Assembly (NCBI GenBank): GCA_947178455.1
Contig: CAMWYI010000004.1
Span: forward strand, 1 to 28,207
DNA from: an uncultured Alistipes sp.
GTDB taxonomy: Bacteria; Bacteroidota; Bacteroidia; Bacteroidales; Rikenellaceae
DNA length: 28,207 nucleotides
Reading direction: 5' to 3'
The notes below the pieces were generated by a model that ran no database searches, was not told where the DNA came from, and was given only the letters and a program-made list of their open reading frames with translations. Of this stretch, positions 1-7,809 are shown piece by piece; the stretch's first letter is position 1; every line of letters begins with the position of its first letter. The position numbers and the translations under genes were made by a program.

Positions 1-3000
1 ACCGTAAACAGCAGGTCGATTTTCCGTTCGGAGGCCATTTCGCGGAAATCGTCGAGCGCATCTTCGACCAACGGCACCAAATTGACGCGCGAAATTTTCA
101 GCTCCATTTTGTTCTTCACGATTTTGCGGAAGTCCAGCAGCTGATTGACCAGCGACAGCATGCGTTTGGCATTGCGGTGGGCCAGCGACAGGCTGATGTT
201 GCCCCGCGAGGAGAGCCGGTCGTGCTTGATGACATCCTCGATACCGCCCAAAATAAGCGTCAACGGAGTACGCAACTCATGCGATATATTCGTGAAGAAA
301 CGCAACTTCAAATCGGTCATATTTTGTTCGACGCTCACCTCCCTGCGGATGCGAATCATCGTGCTCGCCACCCGATAAACAACGAAGCAAATGCCGAGCA
401 ACCCCAAGACATACAACAATTTGGCCCACCACGTCAACCAAGGGGGGGGGAGAACTCGCACATCGACAGCGATTTCCTCGCCGCCGGCATCCGAGCTGTC
501 GGTCGAGGCTTTCACCCGAAAACGGTAATCGCCGGCCGGCAGGCTCGAATAGAAAGCACTGTTGGAGGTTCCGGCGAATGCCCAGTCGCGGTCATAGCCT
601 TCGAGTTTATAGAGGTAGCCTACCGTATGCTGCACCGCCTGATTCAGGGCGGCGAATTCGATTCGCATGTTCGAGAAATCGTGCGGCAGCACGATTTCCG
701 ATGCTTCGGAGATGCTCTTTGCCAGCGGAGAACGGTCGCCGGGCACCATCATCCGATTACGAACGTCCAAACCGGTGAACCGCAAATGGTAGTCGACCTG
801 CAAGGCCCGCATCTTTTCGGGGTCGAAGCGGTAGATGTTGCGTCCGCTGCCGAAAAGCACCTTTCCGTCCGGCAGCGACACGGCGGTCGCCTCGCTGAAA
901 ATCGCCGCATGGGTATCGTCGTAGAGCGGATAATTGGCGAAACGTTCGGTTTCAGGGTCGAAACGCGAAACGCAATGGAGGGTCGAAACCCACAAATCGC
1001 CCTGCCGGTCGGAGGTCAGGGCCATGCAGATATTGTTGGAGAGACCGTTCTCGCGGTCGAAATTGCGGAATCGCGGAACGCCCTGTGCATCGTAGCCGGT
1101 AATCACATGGACACCGCTGCCATAAGTAGCCAGCCAAATCCGGCCGGAAGCGTCTTTATAGAGGTGGATGATGTCGTTGCTCCCCAACGAAGACGCATCG
1201 CCGGGAATGTTCTGCACCAAACGGAAACGCATCTTCTGCACTTCGGCTTCGGGGTCGAAGACCAGCAGACCGTCGACCGTTGCGGCGAACATCCGGTTCT
1301 GCCGGTCGCACAACAGCCAGCGCACCCGTCCCGCTTCGTCGAGCGGATAGTTGCGCATCCGATTACCGGCATGCAGGAAACGGTCCGAATCGGCCGATTC
1401 CAGCAGGTTGATGCCGCCGCCGTAAGTGGCAATCCAAATGCGTCCGCGACAATCCTCCTCGACGCAATAGATGTCATCGCTGCTGAGCGAATAGCTATCG
1501 GATGCCGCATGACGAAAAGCGGTCACGGCGTAACCGTTCCCGTCGGGACGCAGCCGGTAAAGCCCTCGGCCCTTCGTTCCGACCCAAATGTTGCCGTTCG
1601 CATCCTCTTTCAGCGCGTAAATCATGCCGAGCCCCCCGCGCTGCGTCATCGGATGACGATAGACCAAGCGCATCGAAGCGTCGTAACAACACAATTCGCC
1701 GTCGCGCGTACCGACCCACAGACGGCCCTGCCGGTCGCTCATCAAAGCACGCACTTCGCCGACCAAACCGGACTGTTTCTCGAAATCGAGCGTGAAAATA
1801 TCGGCCGGCTGTTCGAGCAGCACCGCTTTTTGCAGTCCCCGTTCGTGGTAGGTCGAAAGCCACAGCACATTGTCCTGCACATCGAAACAAGCTACGGCAT
1901 TCGTCATCCGGCAATCGCGGCGCGCCGGATCGTTGTAAAACGGCCTCACCTCGTCGGATTGGCGGTCGTAATAACCGAATCCGTACTCGTTCATCTTAAT
2001 CCACAACCGGCCCTGTTTTTCGGCGAAACAGGTCAGCGTGTCCGTATTGTAAGAGACGTTATAGGGCCGCTGCTCGAAATGTTTGTAATCGTTCGATGCC
2101 GGATTGTAACGGGTAATTCCCGCATCGGAGGTGGTAATCCATACGATGCCGTGCGAGTCGCTATTCAGAGCCCTGATACGTTTGGGCCGTCGGCCCGCAG
2201 GCGAAAGGCGGACGAGCCGGTCGCCCTCGACACGGAACAATTCGCCCGACGCATTGCCCGCATACACGCTCCCGCCGATGCTGTCGGCCGCAATCGCCGT
2301 CAAAGGAGCCCCCGAAGCCGAAATCGCGACCGCCTCGCCACCGTGCAGAGCCGCCCGCACGACCGCATGAGGAGCGACGCCGTAAACGCCGGTATCGTTG
2401 GCAGCGAATCCGAAAATCGGTTCGTCCGTTTCGCACACCGTGCAAACCCCATGTCCCAACGCACCCGAAGCGACGAAATTCAACTGTCCGTCGGAGGCTG
2501 CAATCCACGCATTGTCCCGGTCGTCGACGTACATCGTGCACACCGAACCGCCCAATACGGGTTCGTCGAACACCGCCTCGACCTGCACGGGAGCGGCATC
2601 GGGCGTATCGACGAAGCGCACGGCCCCCACACCGGCGATAGAAACCCACGTTCCGCCGCTCCGGTCGTGCAGGCAGCCGGTCGTGCGGTAATGCTTCGGG
2701 TCGATGCCGCCGACGAGCTGCGCGACATCCTCAAACTGCTCGGTAAAGCGGTTGAAGCGGTAGATATGCAGGTTGTAGGTCATGAACCACAGATGACCGT
2801 TCGTGTCTTCGCTCACCGAGACGAACCGATAATGCGACAACGGCGAGAAATCGACCGGCATCGTGCTGAAATTCCGAAAGGTGTATCCGTCGAAACAACT
2901 CACGCCGTACCATGTGCAGAGCCACACGAATCCGCGCGAATCGGTATAAATATCGGCGATTCGGTCATGCACCATTCCGTCCAGCGTCGTGTAGTTGCTG

Positions 3001-3089
3001 AACAGGCACAACGGAGGGTCGGCCGCGCAGAACCCGCGCAGCGGCCCCAGCAGCACGCCCCACACCAAACAGAATAACAGTCGCCTCAT
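1..3089 (-). CDS. Hybrid two-component sensor/regulator (HTCS), C-terminus cut by window edge
   Basis: One frame is open from an ATG at 3089 to the left edge, giving 1029 visible residues. It begins with a signal peptide (MRRLLFCLVWGVLLG...). A long periplasmic region follows with repeated two-component-regulator propeller strands, such as GRLWVGTRDGEL and GRIWIATYGGGI. A Y_Y_Y domain lies at about residues 805-878 (YKLEGYDRDW), then one membrane helix at about 889-912, then a histidine kinase dimerisation domain with FFTNISHELRTPLTLI and phospho-acceptor His937. The family normally continues with an ATPase domain, a receiver and an AraC-type DNA-binding domain, and has about 1300-1400 residues; these parts would lie outside the window. 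HTCS proteins bind oligosaccharides in the periplasm and activate nearby glycan-use genes. Here it follows the pectin esterase by 18 bases in the same direction, so a pectin-derived ligand and self-regulation are inferred. A run of nine C lies just before the membrane helix. Confidence 0.93.
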   Translation of the reverse strand, partial: MRRLLFCLVWGVLLGPLRGFCAADPPLCLFSNYTTLDGMVHDRIADIYTDSRGFVWLCTWYGVSCFDGYTFRNFSTMPVDFSPLSHYRFVSVSEDTNGHLWFMTYNLHIYRFNRFTEQFEDVAQLVGGIDPKHYRTTGCLHDRSGGTWVSIAGVGAVRFVDTPDAAPVQVEAVFDEPVLGGSVCTMYVDDRDNAWIAASDGQLNFVASGALGHGVCTVCETDEPIFGFAANDTGVYGVAPHAVVRAALHGGEAVAISASGAPLTAIAADSIGGSVYAGNASGELFRVEGDRLVRLSPAGRRPKRIRALNSDSHGIVWITTSDAGITRYNPASNDYKHFEQRPYNVSYNTDTLTCFAEKQGRLWIKMNEYGFGYYDRQSDEVRPFYNDPARRDCRMTNAVACFDVQDNVLWLSTYHERGLQKAVLLEQPADIFTLDFEKQSGLVGEVRALMSDRQGRLWVGTRDGELCCYDASMRLVYRHPMTQRGGLGMIYALKEDANGNIWVGTKGRGLYRLRPDGNGYAVTAFRHAASDSYSLSSDDIYCVEEDCRGRIWIATYGGGINLLESADSDRFLHAGNRMRNYPLDEAGRVRWLLCDRQNRMFAATVDGLLVFDPEAEVQKMRFRLVQNIPGDASSLGSNDIIHLYKDASGRIWLATYGSGVHVITGYDAQGVPRFRNFDRENGLSNNICMALTSDRQGDLWVSTLHCVSRFDPETERFANYPLYDDTHAAIFSEATAVSLPDGKVLFGSGRNIYRFDPEKMRALQVDYHLRFTGLDVRNRMMVPGDRSPLAKSISEASEIVLPHDFSNMRIEFAALNQAVQHTVGYLYKLEGYDRDWAFAGTSNSAFYSSLPAGDYRFRVKASTDSSDAGGEEIAVDVRVLPPPWLTWWAKLLYVLGLLGICFVVYRVASTMIRIRREVSVEQNMTDLKLRFFTNISHELRTPLTLILGGIEDVIKHDRLSSRGNISLSLAHRNAKRMLSLVNQLLDFRKIVKNKMELKISRVNLVPLVEDALDDFREMASERKIDLLFT
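442..450 (-). repeat. Homopolymer of nine C on the coding strand of the HTCS gene
   Basis: Nine consecutive G on the plus strand read as C9 on the coding strand. They encode part of the Leu-Pro-Pro-Pro segment at residues 880-883, immediately before the Trp-rich start of the transmembrane helix. Gain or loss of one base would frameshift the sensor before its membrane anchor and kinase domain. The tract as given keeps the frame open. Confidence 0.85.
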
Positions 3090-3107
3090 AACCGAAAAAC
3101 GGCAAGT

Positions 3108-4733
3108 CTATTCTTCACCGAACGTTTCGACGATTTTCTCCGCCTGTTTTTTCGTCAGCCGATGCGCCCATTTCGCGCGCTGACCGTCGGCACCGGCACC
3201 CGTCGAACCGTATTCGGCGTAGAAAGCGTGTTTATGCGCCTGCGGTTTGTTCCAATCGTGCCACCCTTCGGGACGGATATGGCCGCCCAATTCGCAGCCG
3301 ATGAAGACGGTCTGGGCATACTCGCGCCACGGACGACCCAAATAACATTTGGTTACGCCGTCGGCGGCAGTCAGCCGACAATCGACGAAGATGAATCCGC
3401 ACGGCTGACCCTTGCAGGTAGAAGCGGCCGTCACGAAAGAGTCGGCGAGCGACCGGATTTCGCAATTGCGGAACAAGGCCGAAGCCGACCCGAAAATGAA
3501 GTCGGTCGTACCCTCGATGTAACATTCGAAGAATCCCACACAAGTATTCTTGGGGACGGTTTCGCCGTCGCGGTTGCCCACGCCATGCAGGTACAAGGTA
3601 TCCTGATTGCCGAGAAAGCGGCAGCCGCTGAAATACAGATTGTCGCCGATGCACTGCACGGCCACCGCCTGTCCAACACGACCGGCCGTATTCTCGAACG
3701 TAATGTCGTAGACCCACCAGATGTCGCCGCCGAAATAGACGGTCGAAGAACCCGAAGTGCCCAAAGGCTGGCCCGTCGCGCCGATTTTCGAGGCGTAGTC
3801 GTCCCACGTAATCGTCACGTCGCCGCGTCCTTGCATCCGCACGTTGCGTTTCGTGTAAGGAATGGAGATTTTTTCACGGTAGGTGCCCGGCATGACGTAC
3901 AGCACGGTTTCGCTGCGGCAAAAATCGGGAATGGCGGCAACGGCTTCGGCAACGGTGAAGAAATCGCCCGACCCATCCTTCGCAACGACCAAATCGGGAA
4001 TTTGCAGATGCGCAGCCAATTCGGGCACAGCATCGGGCAGCTCGGCCGCCAGCATCCGCGCCAGCGTGCGGGCACCGCGTACATTGAGGTGGGTATCGTC
4101 CTGACGGCCGTTGGGATAGAGCGGGCACGTTCCGGGCTCCACCCACATGAAGCAAGCCCGCGAGGCTTCGTCGCCCATCTCGGAAACCCACTTCCGCGTG
4201 ATTTGCTCGGCGTCGATGAACGCCACGTGCTCTTCGGCGGCAATCCGACGGCAGGCCGTGAGGTAATCGCCGTGCGTATCGGTCAACGTACCGTCGTCGG
4301 CGAAATGACGGCGCACGATAGGCGTCAACAGCACGGGAATAGCCTCTTTTTCGCGCGTCTCGCGGATGTAACGACGCAGATTCTCGGCGTAAACGTCGGG
4401 ACCGGCATAGCGCTCAGTCTTGATTTTCTGGTCGTTGTGTCCGAATTCGATGAACACGTAGTCGCCGGGCTGCAATTTGTCGTAAATCGGCGTCCAACGT
4501 TTTTCCTCGCGGAACGAGCGCGACGAACGGCCGTTGACAGCGTGATTTTCGACGATAATCGTCTCGTCGAACAGCGGCTGGAACATCTGGCCCCACCCGC
4601 GTTCGGGATTCTCCTTGTCGAGTTTTTTCGTCGCGCAGGTCGAATCGCCGATAAGGTAGACGTGCGTCGGTTCAGCAGCGGCAACGGCCGCCCACAAACC
4701 GCAAAACAAGATGATGAACAGAAAACGTTTCAT
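3108..4733 (-). CDS. Secreted two-domain pectin esterase: SGNH (CE12-like) plus pectin methylesterase (CE8)
   Basis: A 541-residue protein with a signal peptide ending near AVAAA (residue 20). Residues about 24-235 form an SGNH hydrolase resembling rhamnogalacturonan acetylesterases (CE12): GDST with nucleophile Ser31, an Asn-Gly at 67-68, GHND at 98-101, and a C-terminal DDTH placing Asp212 and His215. Residues about 246-535 are a right-handed beta-helix pectin methylesterase: Gln355, GNQDT (Gln377, Asp378), DFIFGSA (nucleophile Asp411) and LGRPW (Arg467). All expected catalytic residues of both domains are present, so one polypeptide should remove acetyl and methyl esters from pectin in the periplasm or outside the cell. 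It lies 34 bases downstream of the DUF4861 gene and 18 bases upstream of the HTCS, apparently in one operon. Substrate details (homogalacturonan or rhamnogalacturonan I backbone) are inferred from family membership. Confidence 0.93.
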   Translation of the reverse strand: MKRFLFIILFCGLWAAVAAAEPTHVYLIGDSTCATKKLDKENPERGWGQMFQPLFDETIIVENHAVNGRSSRSFREEKRWTPIYDKLQPGDYVFIEFGHNDQKIKTERYAGPDVYAENLRRYIRETREKEAIPVLLTPIVRRHFADDGTLTDTHGDYLTACRRIAAEEHVAFIDAEQITRKWVSEMGDEASRACFMWVEPGTCPLYPNGRQDDTHLNVRGARTLARMLAAELPDAVPELAAHLQIPDLVVAKDGSGDFFTVAEAVAAIPDFCRSETVLYVMPGTYREKISIPYTKRNVRMQGRGDVTITWDDYASKIGATGQPLGTSGSSTVYFGGDIWWVYDITFENTAGRVGQAVAVQCIGDNLYFSGCRFLGNQDTLYLHGVGNRDGETVPKNTCVGFFECYIEGTTDFIFGSASALFRNCEIRSLADSFVTAASTCKGQPCGFIFVDCRLTAADGVTKCYLGRPWREYAQTVFIGCELGGHIRPEGWHDWNKPQAHKHAFYAEYGSTGAGADGQRAKWAHRLTKKQAEKIVETFGEE

Positions 4734-4767
4734 TTAGGTTCGGTCTATTTTCAGGTCAATGTTTCGG

Positions 4768-5955
4768 TTATCGTACTCGCTCCACGCGAATGGGTTTCGC
4801 TGCGGTTGCGACCGTTTCCAGTCCATGCAGCAGGCATTCGTCGTCGCTCTTGCCGTCGAGCCAGCGGCTGCGGCGCCACAGCATCTCGAAATCGTAGTCG
4901 ATATGACCGTGATCGTCGGGCTGCAGCTGGAACAAGTAGCTGGTCTCGTCATCCTGCTCGCCGACAATCTGCGCCTGCGGCACGGCAATCGCCAAGGCGA
5001 CGCTTTCGCGCTGCCATTTGAGCGTATCGTTTTCGGGGAAATCGCAGCCGAACACACCGGCTTTGCCCGCTCCGCGCAGCACGCGGTGCTCGGCCATTTT
5101 CATGACGCCCGTCGTGAAGACCAGCCCCGTGTAGTGGCCCTCGAAACGGTTTTCGACGTGCACGTCGCTATGACCGGCATACAAAATATAACGCGATGTC
5201 ATAGCGATTTCGCGGCCGCCATAGTTCCACCCCTCGACGCGCATTTCGACCACCGTCCGCACGGGGCCTTTGGCCAAAATGCGGGCCTCGCGACGCTTGA
5301 AGTCGGTGATATGGGTCATGCGGCCTTTGTCGGCATCCCAGCCTTTGAGCGTTCCGACGCCCACCGACCCGAACACACGCAGGTTGTCGTATCCGAAACC
5401 GTCGGCCAGCTGTTCGGGCGTCGAATACCACATCGACTGCGCCAGTTCCAGCTGCGGCGTCTTCTTGCCGTAGGTGTCGATGGTCTGTTTCTTGTCGAAA
5501 TAGACCCGATAGGCGGCATACTCCGACTCGAAAGCCGGGCCGTGATGATGCAGCCGACGATACATATCGTCTTTCGTCGAGGCGAGCGTATCGGCCGCCT
5601 GCAAAGTGTCGGCGCTTTTGAGCCACATCTGCGCATGTACGCGGCTCGGATAGGTGCGTTTGGCGGGCTTAGCCGAATAGACGACCTTGAAATCGCGCCG
5701 ACCGTAGAAATCGGAGACGAACGTCAATTCGTCCAATTCGCGGTCGAGCTGCGACGCAATTTCGCCGTCGGAACTCGTTACGACGGCGCTTTGCGCCCAA
5801 GCGGGCACATCGGGAATCACCACCGGACAATCGCGGCGCCACCCGTCGACCGTCACGCGGTAGACATGCGTCCGTTTTTTCGGCGTGCGGGCCTCCGAGC
5901 GGCCGAAACTGCACAACGTGCAGATTGCCAACGCTAATAATAAAATTCGTTTCAT
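4768..5955 (-). CDS. Secreted DUF4861-family protein
   Basis: A 395-residue protein with an N-terminal signal peptide (MKRILLLALAICTLCSFG, cleavage probably near Ala22). No good lipobox is present. The body contains HHHGPAFESE at 136-145 followed by an aromatic Tyr-Arg-x-Tyr-Phe-Asp stretch and a Tyr-Gly-Lys, which I recognise as typical of DUF4861 proteins. That family occurs in Bacteroidetes glycan-use loci, often those for pectin or other uronic-acid polymers, but I know of no firmly assigned reaction. The cluster of His, Glu and Tyr could be a catalytic or sugar-binding site; this is a guess. The gene starts four bases after the stop of the upstream esterase and ends 34 bases before the pectin esterase, so it is expected to be translated from the same transcript and to act on the same substrate. 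Confidence 0.8.
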   Translation of the reverse strand: MKRILLLALAICTLCSFGRSEARTPKKRTHVYRVTVDGWRRDCPVVIPDVPAWAQSAVVTSSDGEIASQLDRELDELTFVSDFYGRRDFKVVYSAKPAKRTYPSRVHAQMWLKSADTLQAADTLASTKDDMYRRLHHHGPAFESEYAAYRVYFDKKQTIDTYGKKTPQLELAQSMWYSTPEQLADGFGYDNLRVFGSVGVGTLKGWDADKGRMTHITDFKRREARILAKGPVRTVVEMRVEGWNYGGREIAMTSRYILYAGHSDVHVENRFEGHYTGLVFTTGVMKMAEHRVLRGAGKAGVFGCDFPENDTLKWQRESVALAIAVPQAQIVGEQDDETSYLFQLQPDDHGHIDYDFEMLWRRSRWLDGKSDDECLLHGLETVATAAKPIRVERVR

Positions 5956-5959
5956 GGTT

Positions 5960-7420
5960 TTATTCGTTTAAGTTCGTGTTTTTCTCATCGTTTGCGGAGT
6001 GCGATGCCGTTCCGAACGACTGCCGCATCATCGCTTCCAGCTCCGCACGGCTGCGCAAAACATTCGTCGGCCAAACGTCGCCGAAGGTCTGCAAATCGGC
6101 TATCGGGAGCACGTCCACCGCGTTTTCGTCCGCCCGTTCGAGCCGAAGCCCCAACGTTTCGGCGAAAAACGCATAGACCGCCTGCCGTTTATTCGGGCCG
6201 AAATCGTGCTTTTCATCCGCCAAATGCACGTTACGCAGGCAATCGGCCGCCCCATAGAAATCCCAAATTCGCCGCAGGTAGGGATACTCCAGCGTGGGGT
6301 ACGAGGCCGTCCAATCGCCGCCGTCGCTCACCGTGAGCACGGGTCGCGGAGCCATCGCCGCCGCCAGAATTTCGGGCATGCAGCTGCCGCCCGCCGCCAG
6401 CGTCACGGGCCGTCCGCTCTCGCACGGACAGCCGCCGTCGAAGTGCGAAACCAAATGCACCACCGGAGCCAATGCCGCGAACCGGCCGTCGACCGCCGCC
6501 AGCATCAGGGCATGCGTCGCTCCGCCCGAACCGCCCGTAGCGGCCATACGCGCAGGGTCGATGTCCTTGCGGGTCGCCAGCATCCAATCCGTAACCATTT
6601 TCGACCACAATACCTGCACCTGCATGGCATAAGAGGCCGTATGGGCATCGAGCCCGACCTGTCGTTCGGATTCGCCCCAGCCGAAAATATCCATATCGAC
6701 CGCCACCGCCCCCATGCGGGCCAGCGAGGCCATCAGCAGCTGGTGGTCGGGGCGATACCGTCCGTCGGGCCAGTGACCGGACGGCGCGACAATCAACGGC
6801 CGTTTCGGCGTACCGCCTTTCCGTGCAGGCACCGGCGCATAAATCGTCCCGCACACGTATAGTCCCGGCAAGGTTTCGAGCGCAAAATTCTGCGTCGTGT
6901 AGCCGTCGTGCCGCCGCACCGCGCCGCACACCGACGCCGGACGCGCAGGCACGGCCTGCAAAAAAGGTTCGAGGGCCAATGCCGTCCGTACGTCGGCAAG
7001 CACCCGTTCGCGACGGCGCTCCCACGCCTCGCGACCGTCGTACTGCGCCGAAAGCCATGCAAGCAATTTTTCGCCGTCGGCCACCGTGCGGCGGTAGTAT
7101 TCATAGGGTTGGACGACGATTCGCCGCCCCTCGTCTTTCCAAACCAGCCCCAGCGGACGGGTCACGTTGTCGAGCGTTTCGGACAGCGAATAGGGTCGCA
7201 CTCGGAATGGGGCCCACACCACTTCCACCGTATCGGCATCGAGCCGTTTGCAGACGATGCGCGCCCCGAAGCGTTTGCCGACCTCGTCCAGCACCTCCGC
7301 CAACGAGCGCGCAAAAGGTGCCACACCCGACAAATCGGACGACGGCACAATCTCCTGCGCAGTGGCACTGCCGCCCAAAAGCAGCAGCCAAGCGATAGTG
7401 AATACGAAGCGTTGCAACAT
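5960..7420 (-). CDS. Secreted alpha/beta-hydrolase esterase with STN-like N-terminal domain
   Basis: I place the start at the ATG at 7420 (486 residues) because it begins a good signal peptide (MLQRFVFTIAWLLLLGGSATA); a longer reading to 7477 adds 19 unlikely residues and covers the promoter. Residues about 34-105 have the helix-strand pattern of an STN (secretin/TonB short N-terminal) domain, ending in SETLDNVTRPLGL and a basic-hydrophobic strand RRIVVQP. The hydrolase domain spans about 180-425: SGHWPDGRY at 214-222, FGWGES at 246-251, nucleophile Ser298 in TGGSGG, a probable acid at Asp366 or Asp369, and catalytic His405 in DEKHDFG. It resembles acetylxylan-esterase and pectin-methylesterase type alpha/beta hydrolases of Bacteroides loci; the exact carbohydrate-esterase family cannot be fixed by eye. 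It is the first gene of the pectin operon. A deacetylase or demethylase role on pectin is inferred from context. Confidence 0.85.
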   Translation of the reverse strand: MLQRFVFTIAWLLLLGGSATAQEIVPSSDLSGVAPFARSLAEVLDEVGKRFGARIVCKRLDADTVEVVWAPFRVRPYSLSETLDNVTRPLGLVWKDEGRRIVVQPYEYYRRTVADGEKLLAWLSAQYDGREAWERRRERVLADVRTALALEPFLQAVPARPASVCGAVRRHDGYTTQNFALETLPGLYVCGTIYAPVPARKGGTPKRPLIVAPSGHWPDGRYRPDHQLLMASLARMGAVAVDMDIFGWGESERQVGLDAHTASYAMQVQVLWSKMVTDWMLATRKDIDPARMAATGGSGGATHALMLAAVDGRFAALAPVVHLVSHFDGGCPCESGRPVTLAAGGSCMPEILAAAMAPRPVLTVSDGGDWTASYPTLEYPYLRRIWDFYGAADCLRNVHLADEKHDFGPNKRQAVYAFFAETLGLRLERADENAVDVLPIADLQTFGDVWPTNVLRSRAELEAMMRQSFGTASHSANDEKNTNLNE

Positions 7421-7446
7421 TCGTCGGAATCGAAATGAAATAATGC

Positions 7447-7478
7447 CAAAGATACGAATAAGCGAGGGCAAACCCAAA
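7447..7478 (-). promoter_or_regulatory. Predicted Bacteroidetes-type promoter for the pectin operon
   Basis: On the minus strand a TTTGG (-33 element, complement of 7474-7478) is followed after 20 bases by TATCTTTG (complement of 7447-7454), matching the TAnnTTTG -7 consensus. Transcription would begin near 7440, about 20 bases before the esterase ATG at 7420. A second copy of the ten-base block holding TATCTTTG lies at 7518-7527 but lacks a -33 element at the right distance. Confidence 0.55.
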
Positions 7479-7495
7479 TTTATTTGGAGTTTGCC
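7467..7495. repeat. 13-bp inverted repeat with one bulged base, overlapping the -33 element
   Basis: The left arm ggcaaac-ccaaat (7467-7479) pairs with atttgg-a-gtttgcc (7482-7495), with two bases between the arms and one unpaired A at 7488. It covers the predicted -33 element of the pectin operon promoter, so it may be an operator, perhaps for the HTCS encoded at the end of the operon. The binding role is inference. It has no T-run directly after it, so it does not look like a terminator. Confidence 0.5.
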
Positions 7496-7546
7496 GAGCG
7501 AAAGTATCTAAGGCGAAGCCAAAGATAGAAATTTTGCGGGTTATTC

Positions 7547-7577
7547 TTGGCAGTTCGGCAAAAAGATTCTATATTTG
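7547..7577 (+). promoter_or_regulatory. Predicted promoter for tRNA-Ser
   Basis: TTGG at 7547-7550 is followed after 19 bases by TATATTTG at 7570-7577, a good match to the Bacteroidetes -33 TTTG and -7 TAnnTTTG elements. Transcription would start near 7584, about 36 bases before the tRNA. The promoter points away from the pectin operon promoter. Confidence 0.65.
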
Positions 7578-7619
7578 CACACCGTTTCGCGGCGTCCGCG
7601 CCGTCGGCAGGCGGTTCCC

Positions 7620-7708
7620 GGAGAGGTGGGTGAGTGGCTGAAACCACCGGTTTGCTAAACCGACGTACGGGTCAATCCGTACCACGAGTTCGAATCTCGT
7701 CCTCTCCG
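7620..7708 (+). tRNA. tRNA-Ser (anticodon GCT)
   Basis: The 89-nt cloverleaf has acceptor arms ggagagg (7620-7626) and cctctcc (7701-7707) with discriminator G. The anticodon loop is ttgctaa, with anticodon GCT reading AGC/AGT serine codons. A long type II variable arm (gtacgg...ccgtac) and a T arm acgag-ttcgaat-ctcgt are present. The long variable arm plus the GCT anticodon fixes the serine identity. The 3' CCA is not encoded (gctac follows), as is usual in this phylum. It is the only plus-strand gene in the window. Confidence 0.96.
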
Positions 7709-7751
7709 CTACCCGATTCAGTTCGGCCGTGCAAAGCCGAATGTCTCAACA

Positions 7752-7786
7752 AAAAGCCCCGCAAAACTCAGGTTTGCGGGGCTTTT
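7752..7786. terminator. Bidirectional intrinsic terminator between tRNA-Ser and the ABC importer operon
   Basis: A perfect 14-bp inverted repeat (aaaagccccgcaaa at 7752-7765 and tttgcggggctttt at 7773-7786) encloses a 7-base loop. The GC-rich stem is flanked by A on one side and T on the other. It can therefore end the tRNA transcript on the plus strand and the ABC importer operon, whose last gene stops at 7810, on the minus strand. Confidence 0.88.
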
Positions 7787-7809
7787 GCGTGTACAAAATA
7801 CGGATATTT

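Noticed and set aside
177..3077. Very long plus-strand open frame (966 codons) opposite the HTCS gene
   Set aside because: It is codon-aligned antisense to the clear HTCS reading frame, contains no recognisable domain, and such mirror frames are common in GC-rich genes.
3162..5021. Plus-strand open frame of 619 codons
   Set aside because: It is antisense to the pectin esterase and runs across the gap into the DUF4861 gene; low-complexity Arg/Ala-rich product, no start signals.
7421..7619. CRISPR-like or mobile-element repeats in the intergenic region
   Set aside because: Only one inverted repeat and one ten-base duplication are present, with no regular spacing, no transposase and no terminal repeats.
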